Below are positions 12,499 through 24,000 of a stretch of 64,000 nt of DNA, one piece after another. The notes under the pieces were generated by a model, which was given only the letters and a program-made list of their open reading frames with translations, ran no database searches and was not told where the DNA came from. The position numbers were made by a program, and so were the translations under genes. The DNA comes from Gnetum montanum (Eukaryota > Streptophyta > Gnetopsida > Gnetales > Gnetaceae), in NCBI GenBank assembly GCA_015680685.1, contig MNCI01004447.1, positions 1 to 64,000 of the forward strand, in the 5' to 3' direction. Position 1 is the stretch's first letter; every line of letters begins with the position of its first letter.

Positions 12499-13579
12499 TG
12501 AATCATTGAACTTAGAAGAGAGGGATGAATAAGTTCCCAAATTAAATTTCCTTGAATGTAGCACACATACCAAACTTAACATTGTTCCCAAACTTGGGTA
12601 GTCCATATTCATAGGGTATTTCGCAAGCATACCTCCAAACTTTGTTACTCTCAAATGTGGTTTGTGTGGTACCGCAACCTTTACAATCTTGAGCTCCTCT
12701 CTAGAGTATTGTAGCACTATATGAACACTTAATCTTGTAGGATCCTTCCTACAAGAAGCACAAGAAAGATGCCTTCCTACAAGAAGCACATCAACCCCAC
12801 AAGGTGACAAGGAAGAACAACAATTATAAAAGATGAATGTAACTTAGTTTTTTGATCCTTATACTTTGAGGTACAACACACTTTACAATAACAAAAAAGA
12901 TAATTCAATGATGAGGAACATTGATTATAATGATTACACAATGATTGTACAAAATCTTGCACATTTCCCAATAAGAATGATGTTTTATTATAGTTACCAT
13001 GTTTTGAAATCCATCTTGAAACTCATGCAATGGCTAGCTAATGAAAATATCACCATCTTCTTCATGGATGAGATGTCTTTTTCCATTTGGTCTCCATTTA
13101 GGGAAAATGTCTTTGTTTGGTGAAAGACATCTTTTTGAAACTAGCCTACATTCTATGAAGATTTCTTTGTCTAGGAAATTGTGTCTTTGCTTGATGAAAG
13201 GTGTCTACCATTTTGTAGAGACATCTTCTTCTATGTTGGCTTCAATTCTGCCAAGACATCTATTGTTTCTTGGGACATCTTTCTTCACCTTCCTTTGCAT
13301 GCTAAATTCTCCATTCCTTGTTTATAACCTCACACTTCTACATGCTTCAATGATTACAACTTTTCTTATGAGTTATTTAATTCTTGTTCACATTCTTGGA
13401 ATTCTTGCATGTTCACTTAAGACCTTGTGGATGACCTTTTCCTTTGAGCTCTCCTTTTGTCTAAACTAGTTCATTCCTTATCATCTCATCTTAGTCCTAC
13501 AAACACAACAGCCGCACAACCATACAAACAATTTTTGACTCCATTATACTTAATATTTTAACACACTAAAAGGTCCACA
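12499..13579 (-). repeat. 3' LTR of the Copia-type element
   Basis: Reads TGTGGACC...CA on the minus strand and is a direct repeat of 16411-17590. It carries several AGATGTCTT/AAGACATCT words. It is about 100 bp shorter than its partner, with the length difference around 12660-12760. Open frames at 12361-12810 and 13041-13469 fall in this LTR and are not genes. Confidence 0.8.
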
Positions 13580-13597
13580 ATCTACCCCTTTTTGGTG
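13580..13597 (-). other. Polypurine tract of the Copia-type element
   Basis: On the minus strand the sequence reads ACCAAAAAGGGGTAGAT immediately before the 3' LTR start TGTGGACC. This is the expected place and composition for plus-strand priming. Confidence 0.7.
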
Positions 13598-14743
13598 ATG
13601 TTCAAAAGTTAAATAAAATCTGTTAGTGAATCATACAAATATAACCATACTTTCCCACTTTTTAAACAGTAGCAAAAAGGATAACACACAACATCCCACG
13701 ACTAATACAAAAAAGACTAAGTAAATACTTTTATCTCTAAGAGAAAATAGACTTGAATGCCAAAGGCCAAGGATAGATCATTTGGAAGCAAGTGGCTTAT
13801 CAATTGGAGTCAAATATCTCATAAAAACATATATTTCAAGATATTCTCTTAGCACATATTTTAAAGGGCTAAAAAATATGATAGGAGTTTCCCTATATCA
13901 AAACCAAATTCGATGATCAAATAACCTATCTTTTGAACCAATAAACTCATAGGGTAAACCAATATGTCATAATTCCATTAGAACTCAACTCTTATGAAAA
14001 TATCATGAAGGTAATGACAAGGAAGAAGGGATACATGTGGAAAAAAAATCTTATTAAGAAGGAAAAACACCAAATATAAATAAGTAAATGGCTAAAAAAT
14101 AGTCAAGTAGATTTTAACAAGATGTTTAAATAGTAACGAAGAGACATCACAAGGGTGAAATCTTTGTAAGGCATCTTAACAAAGATTTAATCCTACTTTT
14201 ACCTTGAATATTGTACCAAGTCCTTGCATGACATGAATCCTTCATTATTTTATGATATTTTGTTGTCTCTTGGCTAAAGTCTCCAAAGGATAACCCCTAT
14301 ATTGGTAACCTCCAAGATTATGATGAGGAATAGGCTCCTCATACACATGTGTAACCCTTCTTTTGAAATGTTGTAAATCACCAAACCACTACAACTATGG
14401 GTCAACATTAAAATTAAATGTGGAGACTAAGGTCTCCAATCAGTCGTATTGATAGAATTGTTAGATGCTTAGCTTATTTCATAAATGGAAAAAATATCCC
14501 AAAGGACATGAGCTTAGAAATAGATCAACACAATAAGTTAAGATTATGAAATATTGGAAGCAAGACAAAGAAAAAAAATAAAAGATAAAGATCCAAAAGA
14601 AATCAATGTGCTATACTACTTATTCTCATAACACTGAATGCATCAAGTTCAAAGTGAGTATAAAAGATATTCTAAATAATTATTTCCACACCTTTCTAAT
14701 CTAGTCAAGATGAAAATAATTTTGGACTTCTCAAATTATATAC
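13598..14743 (-). other. Internal non-coding region of the Copia-type element
   Basis: Only broken frames are present. No integrase or RT motif was found on either strand, which supports the non-autonomous reading. Confidence 0.45.
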
Positions 14744-16390
14744 TTACAAATTAACTAGCAAGCAAAGAGATGGAAACTTACCTTGACTTACCTTACTTGT
14801 AGGTGAGAAGAGAAGATTAATGGAGTTTGAGATGAGGTCCCCTATCATGAAGTACCTCCTCATCCATAGGTTCTCTTTCATTAGATCATTTATGTGATGT
14901 ACTTGTTTGTTCATGTTCTTTAAAATAGAACCCTTAATCACTTATTACATCATTTTCAATTTTTCACTTCTCTTCATTTTTAACTACTAGTGCTTACACA
15001 ATTTTCTTACCAAAGCCTTTTTGACAAGACCAAGCATTAATCTTTTTTTGATCATCATGAGTATAGTTAATAGTTTTGTTACTACCAAAATTTTTACACA
15101 CAAATAAATTTTTTTCCTCATGATCAAAATTATCAAACTTGATTATGCTTGAACTTGAATTTTCATTTGTGACTTTCTCCAAATTCTTTAACTATTTTTC
15201 AAGAGTCTCTTCTTCTTTATGAATCTTTCTACAATCCTTATTAAAAGAGGTTAGTTGTTGAATATTAGCTTTTATGTTTGAGATCTCTTCTTTCATGTTA
15301 GAGTGGATACCATCTAGCTTAGAAATTACAAATTTCTTTATCTTCTTGATCAAATAATGTAAAAGAAAAATTTCTTCTTTAAATTCACTATACCTTTCAT
15401 TGAACTTATCACTTTGTCCAGCCATATGTGAGGAATTTTCATCTATAAGCACCATGCATATGATATGTGCATCTTTGGAAGAATTACATGTTTCTTCTTC
15501 ACTTTGCTCACCATCATCCCAACTTGTATAAAAGTTGGTCTTTTTCAATTTCTCATCATTAGATCTATTCTTTGGTTGTACCTTGCTATTACTAGGATAT
15601 TCAAAGGCCATACAACCTCTTCCTCCACAAGCCCAACATTCTATAGAAGATAAATCTAAGTTAGAATTAAAATTTTTTTTACCTCTTTCTATACCTTTGA
15701 ACAGATTGGGTCTTTGTTGAGATGCCCCCTTGTTTCTTCTTATAAGTAATCATTGTAGCTTCCTTGAGAGAAAGGCAATCTCATCTTCACTATCCTCTTC
15801 ATGTTCATTGAGCTCCTTATCCTTGTAGGTAGTCTTTAAGGAAATGGATCTTTCTTGGATAGCTCCTTTGCTTATGAGATTCATTTCATAAGTAATCAGA
15901 GAACTTGGAAGCTATTGAAGTTTCAAAGTTGAGAAGTCTTTGATTTCTTCCATAATCATGACCTTAGTTCTGAACTGCAATTGAAGAGTTCTAATCATTT
16001 TAATGATCACATCGCTTTTGGATAAGTATTTACATGTACCTCTAATTGCTACAAAAATATCATTTTTTCTAGAGAAATAGTCTTTTATTTTCTCACCTTT
16101 TCTCATTTTAAGTTTATCATATTCACTTTGAAAAACTAGCAATTTTGATTGTTTGACAATTGAAGTTCTTTTGTAAGTAGCTTTTAAAGTTTACCAAATT
16201 TCTTTGGTCATTTTACATCCTTCTATCCTATTGAATTCATATTTATTCAAAGCACAATATAAATAATTCTTTGCTTTATAATTAAACATGAACTTATCTT
16301 TCTCCTTTTGTGTCCACTTGTTGTGAGGCTTGATGATGNATGTTAGCTCCATTGTTCACTCTTAAAGTTGATGATGACAAAGAAGATTAC
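14744..16390 (-). pseudogene. Copia-type gag (UBN2-like), degenerate
   Basis: Gag of a Copia retrotransposon, the structural protein of its particle. The UBN2-like core is open at 16142-15912 (MLVFQSEYDKLKMRKGEKIKDYF, then an SDVIIKMIRTL block ending in EEIKDFSTLKLQ). A degraded zinc knuckle begins CWACGGRGC near 15640. It is followed by an acidic, coiled-coil-like C-terminal part open at 15611-15192 and 15182-14994. Stops and frame changes separate these pieces. One ambiguous base (n) lies at 16339. The reading runs directly from the primer site beside the 5' LTR. Confidence 0.7.
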
Positions 16391-16408
16391 CAAGCTTTAA
16401 TACCACTT
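16391..16408 (-). other. Primer-binding site, tRNA-Met type
   Basis: The minus strand reads AGTGGTATTAAAGCTTGG just inside the 5' LTR, close to TGGTATCAGAGC, the site complementary to initiator tRNA-Met. Confidence 0.75.
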
Positions 16409-16410
16409 GT

Positions 16411-17590
16411 GTATTATTGAAATTAAGAGGAAGGATGAATAAGTTCTTCAAATTAAAATTCTTTGAATGAGGCACACACACCAAATTTAATGTAGTTACC
16501 CAGCTTGGGTAGCCCACACTTAGAGGGTAGTTCTCAAGCACACCTCTAGGCCTTGATACTCTTGAATGTAATTTGAAGGGTAACACACCCTATACAAGCA
16601 CTAAGCTCCACTCCAAAGTGATTCAATGCTACAAATCCACTTAATCCCACAAGGTCCTAGTATGTAGTTTTTAGGATCCCATAACCTTTGTAATCTTGAG
16701 CTCCACTCTATAGTGTTCTAACACTACACCAACACTCAATCCCATAGGATCTTGACAAGCTCAAGAAAGATGCCTTCCTACAAGAAGCACATCAACCTTG
16801 TAGAGCAGCAAGGAAGAACAAAAATTACAAGGGATGAATGTCGCTTAGTTTGTTGATCCTTATACTTTGAGGTACAACACATTTTACAATAGACAAAAGA
16901 TAATATAATGAAGAGCAAAAATGATTAAAATGATTGTCAAAGGATTACATAATGATTGTATAGAATCTTGCATATTTTCCAATGAGAATGATGTCTTCTT
17001 ATAGTAACCATGTTTCCAAATCCATCTTGGAACTTGTGCAATGTCTATCTAATGGTCATGGAAGATGTCTGCTTTGTAGCTAAGATGTTTTTCTACATTT
17101 GGTCTCAATTATAAGAAGATGTCTTTGTTTGATGAAAGATGTCTTTCTAAAACTAGCCTACATTTTGTAAATACGTCTTTGTCTAGAAAAATACTTCTTT
17201 TCTTGATGAAAGATGTTTGTTTTTCTTCAAAGACATCTTCTTCTATGTTGCCTTCAATTCTACTAAGATGTTTAATGTTTCTTGGAGACGTCCTTCTTCA
17301 CCTTCCTTTGCATGATGAATTTTGTTCCTTTTCCATAACCTTGTACTTCCACATGCTTCAATGATGTTAACTTTGCTTGTGATTTATTTTCTCCTTGTCC
17401 ATGTTATTGGAATTCTTGTATGTTTACTTAAGACCTCGTGAATAACCTTTTTCTTTGAGCTCTCATTTTATCTAAACTAGTTCATTCCTTATCATCTCAT
17501 CTTGGTTCTACAAAAAAAATAGACATACAACCATACAAAAAACCTTAAAATCCATTTTACTTAACATTTTAACAAAACAAAAGGTCCACA
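16411..17590 (-). repeat. 5' LTR of the Copia-type element
   Basis: Partner of 12499-13579. Starts TGTGGACCTT and ends AATACA on the minus strand. It has about 100 bp not present in the other LTR (about 16575-16680), where a CTCCACTC-containing segment appears twice. Confidence 0.8.
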
Positions 17591-18640
17591 AGTTTAACAA
17601 CAATCCTCCTCTTAGTGGATTTCTTGACAATTGGTTCTATCTCCTCAAGAATAAGCCTCTTCAACTTCACTCTACTATGTTAGCTTTAGCATGTAACTCC
17701 TTGGCCTTCTGAATGTTCATGTAGGTAACTTGGGGCTCAATTCCCATGTTGTCAAGGGAAGCATAACACACATCACTAAAATGCTTAGTGGTAATGGACA
17801 ACGATTTCCCAACATCCTCTAGTGAGTCCTGAGCTTACATGATTGGATAAATAAGTTTTACCCAAGGGTTAGAAAGCTAGGATGGTTCTTGGAACATCTA
17901 TCATCCATCATTTTACACCACCATAAACTCTAAAAACCTCCTTAGATATGCCAAAAAAATGAAAAATGCATATGACATATTGTGATAAGGTCTTTTCAAA
18001 GTTTCAAGATCTTCACTCATAACATGGAGATCAAGTGAGAAGTCTAAATGAATTGAGCATCCATTGTGAGGACATTTTTCATGGTCCATGCCTATTCAAT
18101 GTTGATTATATTCTTTTGTGATAGTATGTTTGAGAATGCTTGGGATTAGAATAATGGATAAACCTCTATGACCTCTACATCCTAAAACTAGTCTAGGGAT
18201 AATTTTGAATGGACACAATGAGTGTTTAGCCATTCTTTCACGTCCTTCCCATGGTCCTCATCCTACATAGTTTGGTAAAAACTATCATGCCCTCATGAGG
18301 AATACCAAAGAGGTCACAGAAGGTAGATTCATTCATGGCCAAGGTGACAAGCACATCATGAAGTTAGGTGATGAATTTCTTCACTTCTTTGTTAAAGGAG
18401 TCTATGATATTCACCATCTCAAGGATAGTGATGATTAGGCTAAAAGCCATGAAAAGATCAACCCACACTGGTGATGTTTGCTTAAGCATTTCTTGATTCT
18501 TGGCTGTCCAACCAATGCTATGTTAAATCCACCTTACCAAACTTAAGGATAAGCATCTCCTCAGCACATCTTGAAGTGATCAAGATGATGGTGAAGGAAG
18601 AGGTATCCCCTATAGTCCAACAAATATAGCCAATTAGCCT
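17591..18640 (-). pseudogene. Unknown decayed coding sequence, N-terminal half
   Basis: Minus-strand translation gives several coherent stretches broken by stops: LIGYICWTIGDTSSF near 18630-18580, a block ending SEDLETLKRPYHNMSYAFF near 17960, and SLEDVGKSLSITTKHFSDVC followed by NIQKAKELHAKANIVE at 17840-17680. It ends where the Copia-type LTR begins and probably continues at 12498 and below. The family is not recognised; it could be a transposon-encoded or host protein. Confidence 0.35.
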
Positions 18641-20338
18641 TGGCATTATCAGATCATGTAGAAAAAATAAAAAATATTATAAGTATAACCAATTAAAATA
18701 AAGCTTATAGCCATACCACTAAAACCTCTAATCACTTAAATCCTAGAAAACTCAATGACTATATGACCATAAAATGTTAACATAAAAAAGAGAAGAGAAT
18801 ACTTACTTTGCTAACTTGATAAAGGTACTATGGGAATCCCAAGAGATTTATGTGTTTGTGCACTAAAAATAGGGATTCCCAACCAACTATGGGCTATACC
18901 ATTTGCCAAGCACTTGTGCACTAGAAAGATTAGAGGTTTGTAACTAATAACTACCCAAGGTGTAGGGGTGAGATAAGTAATGGAATGGAAAAATTTGCGA
19001 CAGACAGGCCCCCATGACTAAGAGCAAACCTCTGGTAGCAATAGGTTGGAAAATGAAAGGAAAAGAAAGATAAGAGAAATAACAATAGTGAAGCCAATAA
19101 AAATGCATAGAAAAGAAGAGAAAAGAAAAAATAGATGTCATGGATGGGGTGAAATGAGAAATAGTTGATTGTAAGAAATGTTTAAGAGAAAAGAACTTAA
19201 CAATTGCACCAAAAAGGAATGCTGATGGATCCTCCCCAAAGCAAGATCATGTCCTTTATGCCCTAACAAACCCACAAACCAAAGAGTCTGTAGGCTCTAG
19301 GAATGACATATGGAGACAACAGTTAATAATTTTCCCACAAGAATTTACCGAAGAATAACAATGTGCCAACCAAGATATAGACTAATCATAAAATCGGTAA
19401 TGAGGTAGAATATATAAACAGAAGAGAGAATGAAATGGAATCCTGAAATCAAGTTGTGTAAATTCCCTTCTGTATTATGTGGTTAAGGTAACTTAATAAA
19501 ATTAAGTCCAAATCTAGATTAAAACTAACCACATCCAATGACCTTGCATCAACATACTTGACCAACCCATCCTCCTAAAGTAACAAGAATGCTTCCACAG
19601 AGTAACCACCATCCCAAAAAGAGAAGAATAGAGAAGCAGGAAGTGAGAAAGGGCCTTAGTTAGAGGGAACCCTCAGGTATGGGTAACATGTCTTTCCAAT
19701 GCCATAACCAGTGCTTGTAGCCCATGTTTCTTTATTATGTCTAAAGAGTGTGCTTTGAATTCTCACCAGTTTTTTTTTTTTTTTTGAGTGAGAACCACAC
19801 CATGTAAAGACTTATTTGATTTATTCAACTTCCTAATATTAGTTGACAGTGGAATGGTGGAAAACCTATGAAAAACATTAAGTACCCATGAGAATAGCCA
19901 GCACAAATGCATCAAATCCCCTTGAAGTCAAACCCTTTTCAATGCATTTGAATCTTTCTTTGGTTTGAAGAATACCAAGGCACAAATTCATTAATAAGTT
20001 TGATTAGAAAAAGGGATGGTACATTTCCAAAACAAAGGGAGACCATAGAGTTGAATGGATGAATGGATGATGTGGACTCATTGCCCATTTTATCAAAAGA
20101 AACCATATCTCAGCATCAACATTAAAATTCAAAGGTAAAAACCAAACATTAGTAATCAACACCATTATAGTACAACCCACCATCATGAACACTTATTATG
20201 TGACAAGTGAGAATAAATTAAACAAAATGTAACACAGAAAGAAATAGTAAAATTGTTAACGATGGTGTAAGAAAAAAAAAGTAAAGATGAAAAATGTGTA
20301 AAACAAAAAAGACAAAAGATACTAAGGGCTTAGAATAA
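18641..20338. other. Non-coding stretch with a T16 run
   Basis: No gene was recognised. A run of 16 T lies at 19770-19785. By position this may be the 3' untranslated part of Athila-like element 2, but no 3' LTR (which would begin TGATGAGTGG here on the plus strand) was found. Confidence 0.35.
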
Positions 20339-21500
20339 TTAAGATTGGTGGCCATCTCCCCCATGACTGATCTGGAAGGAGGAGATCCGAAATAAGAAGC
20401 AGGGTTGTCCATCAACAGAGGTAGCATTAGTACTAGCTGTTTTGAATGCATGGAAAGGTTTGGTTTGTTGGATGTTGACCAATAATTTCTTATCTAGGCT
20501 TCTAGGTTTATAGATCATCATGGCCCCTGAAGGAAAAGTTTCATGAATGATATAAGATCCTTCCCACAGTGTTTGAAATTTAGTATGTTGTGGCACATGT
20601 GTGGGATTCCAATAAACAACCCTATCTCCTAGTTGGTATTTGACTTTTCTAATTCTTAGGTCATGATATTGTTTGTTGAAGGCCTTGTGTAGTTTTTTGG
20701 ATGATAGGGTGGCTAATTGGTTTTCCTCTAGCAAGTTAAGATTCATTAACTATTCTTTCTATGCTAGACTAAGGTCAAGGTTAAGGTCACATGTTGTACA
20801 TAGTGTACAGAGTCAACTTGGATAGGAAGTGTTGGAAGTTTATTGTACACTAACTCATAGGAAGAATAGCTTATAGGGAGTTTCCATGTGGAGTGGTAGG
20901 CCCAAAGAGCATCATTCAGTTTGGTGCTCCAGTCTCACTTATATTTGCTAATGGTTCATGTCAAAATTTTTGTGATTTCCCTATTGGTGACTTCAACTTA
21001 ACCATTTTCTTGAGGATGATATGGTATAGTCAGTTTATGCTCAGCTCCTAAGCATTGCATCAACTTCCAAAAATTCACACCTGTAAAATGTATACCTTTA
21101 TCAAAAATAAGTGCACGAGGCATGCCAAACCTGCTTACGATTTTTTTTTTGAACAAATCATGTAGCGATAGAAGATTTATAGTCAGTAATGGTGGCCACT
21201 TCTACTCATTTTGTAAAATAACCAATAGCAACAACAATGTACGATTTTCCATTATACATTCGTATAATGGACCCCATAAAATCAATACCCCATATGTCAA
21301 AGGGTTCTAAGGGTTGAATGCATTGTTGTGGACCCTCCATTCTAGCAGTCATTTCCCCATTATGTTGTAGGACAAAATGATGGGCATCTTGAAATAATGT
21401 AGGCCAATAATATCTTGCAAGAAAGATTTTAATTGTTGTTCATCTCCTAGGGTAATGACCCCCACAAGGGCCCTCATGAGTGTCTTGGAGAACTCACAAT
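20339..21500 (-). pseudogene. Element 2 integrase, degenerate
   Basis: DDE integrase that would insert the cDNA into the genome. The N-terminal zinc region reads HEGPCGGHYP near 21480-21450 and continues with a YYWPTLFQDAHHF segment. The catalytic core start FDIWGIDFMG is at about 21300-21270, containing the first Asp. The C-terminal part is open at 20746-20339 with GDRVVYWNPTHVPQ and a LWEGSYII module equivalent to GPY/F. Between these the frame changes and stops occur, so the remaining catalytic residues cannot be followed in one frame. Confidence 0.75.
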
Positions 21501-21689
21501 TGATCTACATTGGGAATGCACCATCGAACCAAGCCATCAGAACACACCTTGTAAAGGTGTCCATTGATTTCTATGAAATGTTTAACTTCGCGGAGAAACT
21601 ATTATTTCTTTCTAACATTCATCCCTTGTGGTGTTTCTTGTATGAGAAGATAAGTAAGAATGCTACTATACCAGTTTATATCTGTGGGT

Positions 21690-23376
21690 GACTGATTTTT
21701 TATTACACCTGCAAAGAGGAGTTCATCATGGAAGCGATCAAAAATTGGGTATTTGTCATCTTTGTTGTCTCATCGCAACCAAGATAAATGATCAGAAACA
21801 ACATTCTTGATGCCTTTACAATCTACCATCATGAGATCAAACTCTTATAAGATCACAAGCCATCGTATGATGCGAGGGTTCACCATTGGTTTATTCATAA
21901 GGAACCAAATTGCACTGTGATTTGTGCGTACAAACACCTTATAGCCTAATACATAGTTCCTAAATTTCTCTAGTGCAAACACCATGTCATTAACTCTTTT
22001 TCTATTGTGGTATAGTTAAGTTGTGCACCAGCAATGCTTTAACTTGCATAGTGAACGTAATAGGGATGTTGTTGGTCATATAACTGTGTAATATAGCTTC
22101 GAAAGAAAAATTGAATGCATAAGTCATTATATGGAATGGTTTGGACTAGTCAGGACCTTGTAGAATGGGTGTTTCTATGAGCTTCTACTTCAAGGTTTGG
22201 AAAGCTAACTCACATTCCTTGGTCCATTTAAAGGTTACATCCTTTTTCATTAATTCTACCAATGATTTTGTAATATTTGAAAAGTTCTCAATGAAACATC
22301 TATAATAACCAGTATGTCCAAGAAATGATCAAACATCTTTTACAATTTCAGGTTGACGAGTGATTCCTTAGATGACTTTAATTTTTTTAGGATCTACCTC
22401 TATCCCTGTTTGTGAAATTTTATGCCCTAATACAATGCCCTCTTGGACCATTAAGTGCCTTTTCTGCTAATTGAGCCTTAGGTTGGTTTTAACACTTGAT
22501 CTAATCAGTCCAATACTTGTTCAAAGTCTGCTCCGTATGTGGAGAAATCATCCATAAAAACCTCCAATCCATTCCCTATTTGTTGCTGAAATATATTAAG
22601 AACCAAATGTTGAAACATTGTTGGAGCATTGCACAAGTCAAATGACATCTGCCTATATGCAAATGTCCTCCAAGGACTCATGAATATAGTTTTGGCTTGG
22701 TCTTCTACAGCTATTTGGAATTTTTTTACCCACTATAACCATCCAGAAAACTATAATAACAATGCCCTGCAATGGTATCTAAGACTTGGTCAACAAATGG
22801 CAATGGAAAATGATCTTTAAATGTGACCATGTTTAATAGCCTAAAGTCTATACACACCCTCCATTTACCATCTTTTTTAGGCATAATGACTAATGGACTA
22901 ACCCATTCACTATTAGCAATGGAGTAGATGAACCTAGCCTTCAGAAGTTATTCAATTTCTTCCTTAACTACTTTCTTAAGCTTTGGGTTCAGTCGTCTTT
23001 GTAGTTTTCGTAGAGGCTTCATAGAGGGGTCAGTGTAAATTTTATGTTGGCATATCCTAGGATCTATTTTGGTTAATTCAGGGTATGACCAAGCTAAGGC
23101 TTTTGAAAATTTTTTTATCATCTTTAGCAATCTTTCTTTTTGTTGAGGAGTGAGCTTAGCATTAATGATTACTAATTTTCCATTCTTGAGAAATGCATAC
23201 TCCATATCAGTGAGCAAGGATTTTAATTCATGGGGCTCTTGCTTAAACTCGTCAGGGATTTCCAACTTCCACCAGTTGATATCTTCAATGTCAGTACTTG
23301 AAATTTGGTGATGGACTTGCTGTAATCCATCTATGCTATCGATATAGCTGCAAGTCAAGCTGTCAGTTGGTTTCAT
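21690..23376 (-). pseudogene. Element 2 reverse transcriptase and RNase H, degenerate
   Basis: RNA-dependent DNA polymerase with RNase H, needed for cDNA synthesis. An open stretch at 23376-22948 leads in with KPLRKLQRRLNP. The RT core continues as WVSPLVIMPKKDGKWRVCID near 22905-22850 with FRLLN after it, then DHFPLPFVDQVLDTIAG and YYSFLDGYSG. Further down come VLGHKISQTGIEVDPKK (about 22435-22385) and the connection SFLGHTGYYRCFIENFS (about 22335-22285). RNase H is only partly readable. The YxDD box lies in a frameshifted stretch near 22550 and is not intact. Confidence 0.8.
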
Positions 23377-23649
23377 GCATAAAGTTGAATTACTCTCTAG
23401 GTTAGTTGTCAGCCACTAGGTTCCTTCCTATCTTGTGGCTACTGCATACAGGCATCTTTGTATGTCAAATACTTGTGCACACTGGTTGCATGCAGGCAAT
23501 GTTAAGCATTGTACAAACCAGGACTTCTGCATGCAGTTGCACGTTGTGTCACTGTATATGATGCATACAACTTTTTTCTTCTTGATCTTCCCAAACACAT
23601 TTTCTTTTGATATCTCTAGGAAAAGATCATGTATTTCTAGTGTGCATCA

Positions 23650-24000
23650 TTTTTACTTAGCCATGCTCTTCCCATTATGATTAGGAAGTCCCCCTTGCAA
23701 TTGTTGACTTGGATTACTAGGAAATTGACTAGATACGACCACCCATAAATAGTGGTGACAATGTCCTCCACTAGTCCTAATGGAACAATGATGGACTAGT
23801 TAGCCAACTCTAAACAAATGTTACTCTTCTTTAGCAGATGCAAGTTCCAGGTTTTATACATTTCCTAAGAGATCAAATTAACACTAGAACCTGAATCCAA
23901 AAGAGCTTTACAAGGCTTGTTTCCAGCAATGTGCAAATAAATAAGAGGACTTCCAGAATCATAGAATTTCCTAGGAAGATGGCCAACTTTAATCCAATCA
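23650..24000 (-). pseudogene. Element 2 aspartic protease, degenerate
   Basis: Retropepsin with the catalytic motif ALLDSGSSVNLIS near 23915-23878, preceded by HIAGNKPCK. The C-terminal landmark FLIIMGRAWLSKNDA is at about 23690-23650. A TAG stop follows the catalytic loop. The spacing of the two landmarks (about 0.25 kb) is normal and makes a useful comparison with element 1. Confidence 0.75.

Larger units (their letters stand above)
12499..17590 (-). mobile_element. Non-autonomous Copia-type LTR retrotransposon
   Basis: Two direct copies of an LTR of about 1.1 kb bound an internal region of 2.8 kb on the minus strand. Next to the right-hand (5') LTR is a primer site of initiator-tRNA-Met type; next to the left-hand (3') LTR is a purine tract. 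The internal part encodes only a Gag-like protein with a UBN2-type domain. I found no protease, integrase or RT, so movement would have needed enzymes from a relative. The flanks show no clear target-site duplication. The element separates two halves of an unknown minus-strand coding sequence. Confidence 0.75.

Noticed and set aside
12361-13469. Open frames of 149 and 142 codons
   Set aside because: Both lie mainly in the 3' LTR of the Copia-type element. They have no domain, and matching frames in the other LTR are broken.
12494-17595. Target-site duplication of the Copia-type element
   Set aside because: The flanking pentamers (TTTTT and AGTTT) do not match; the duplication has decayed or the ends are off by a few bases.
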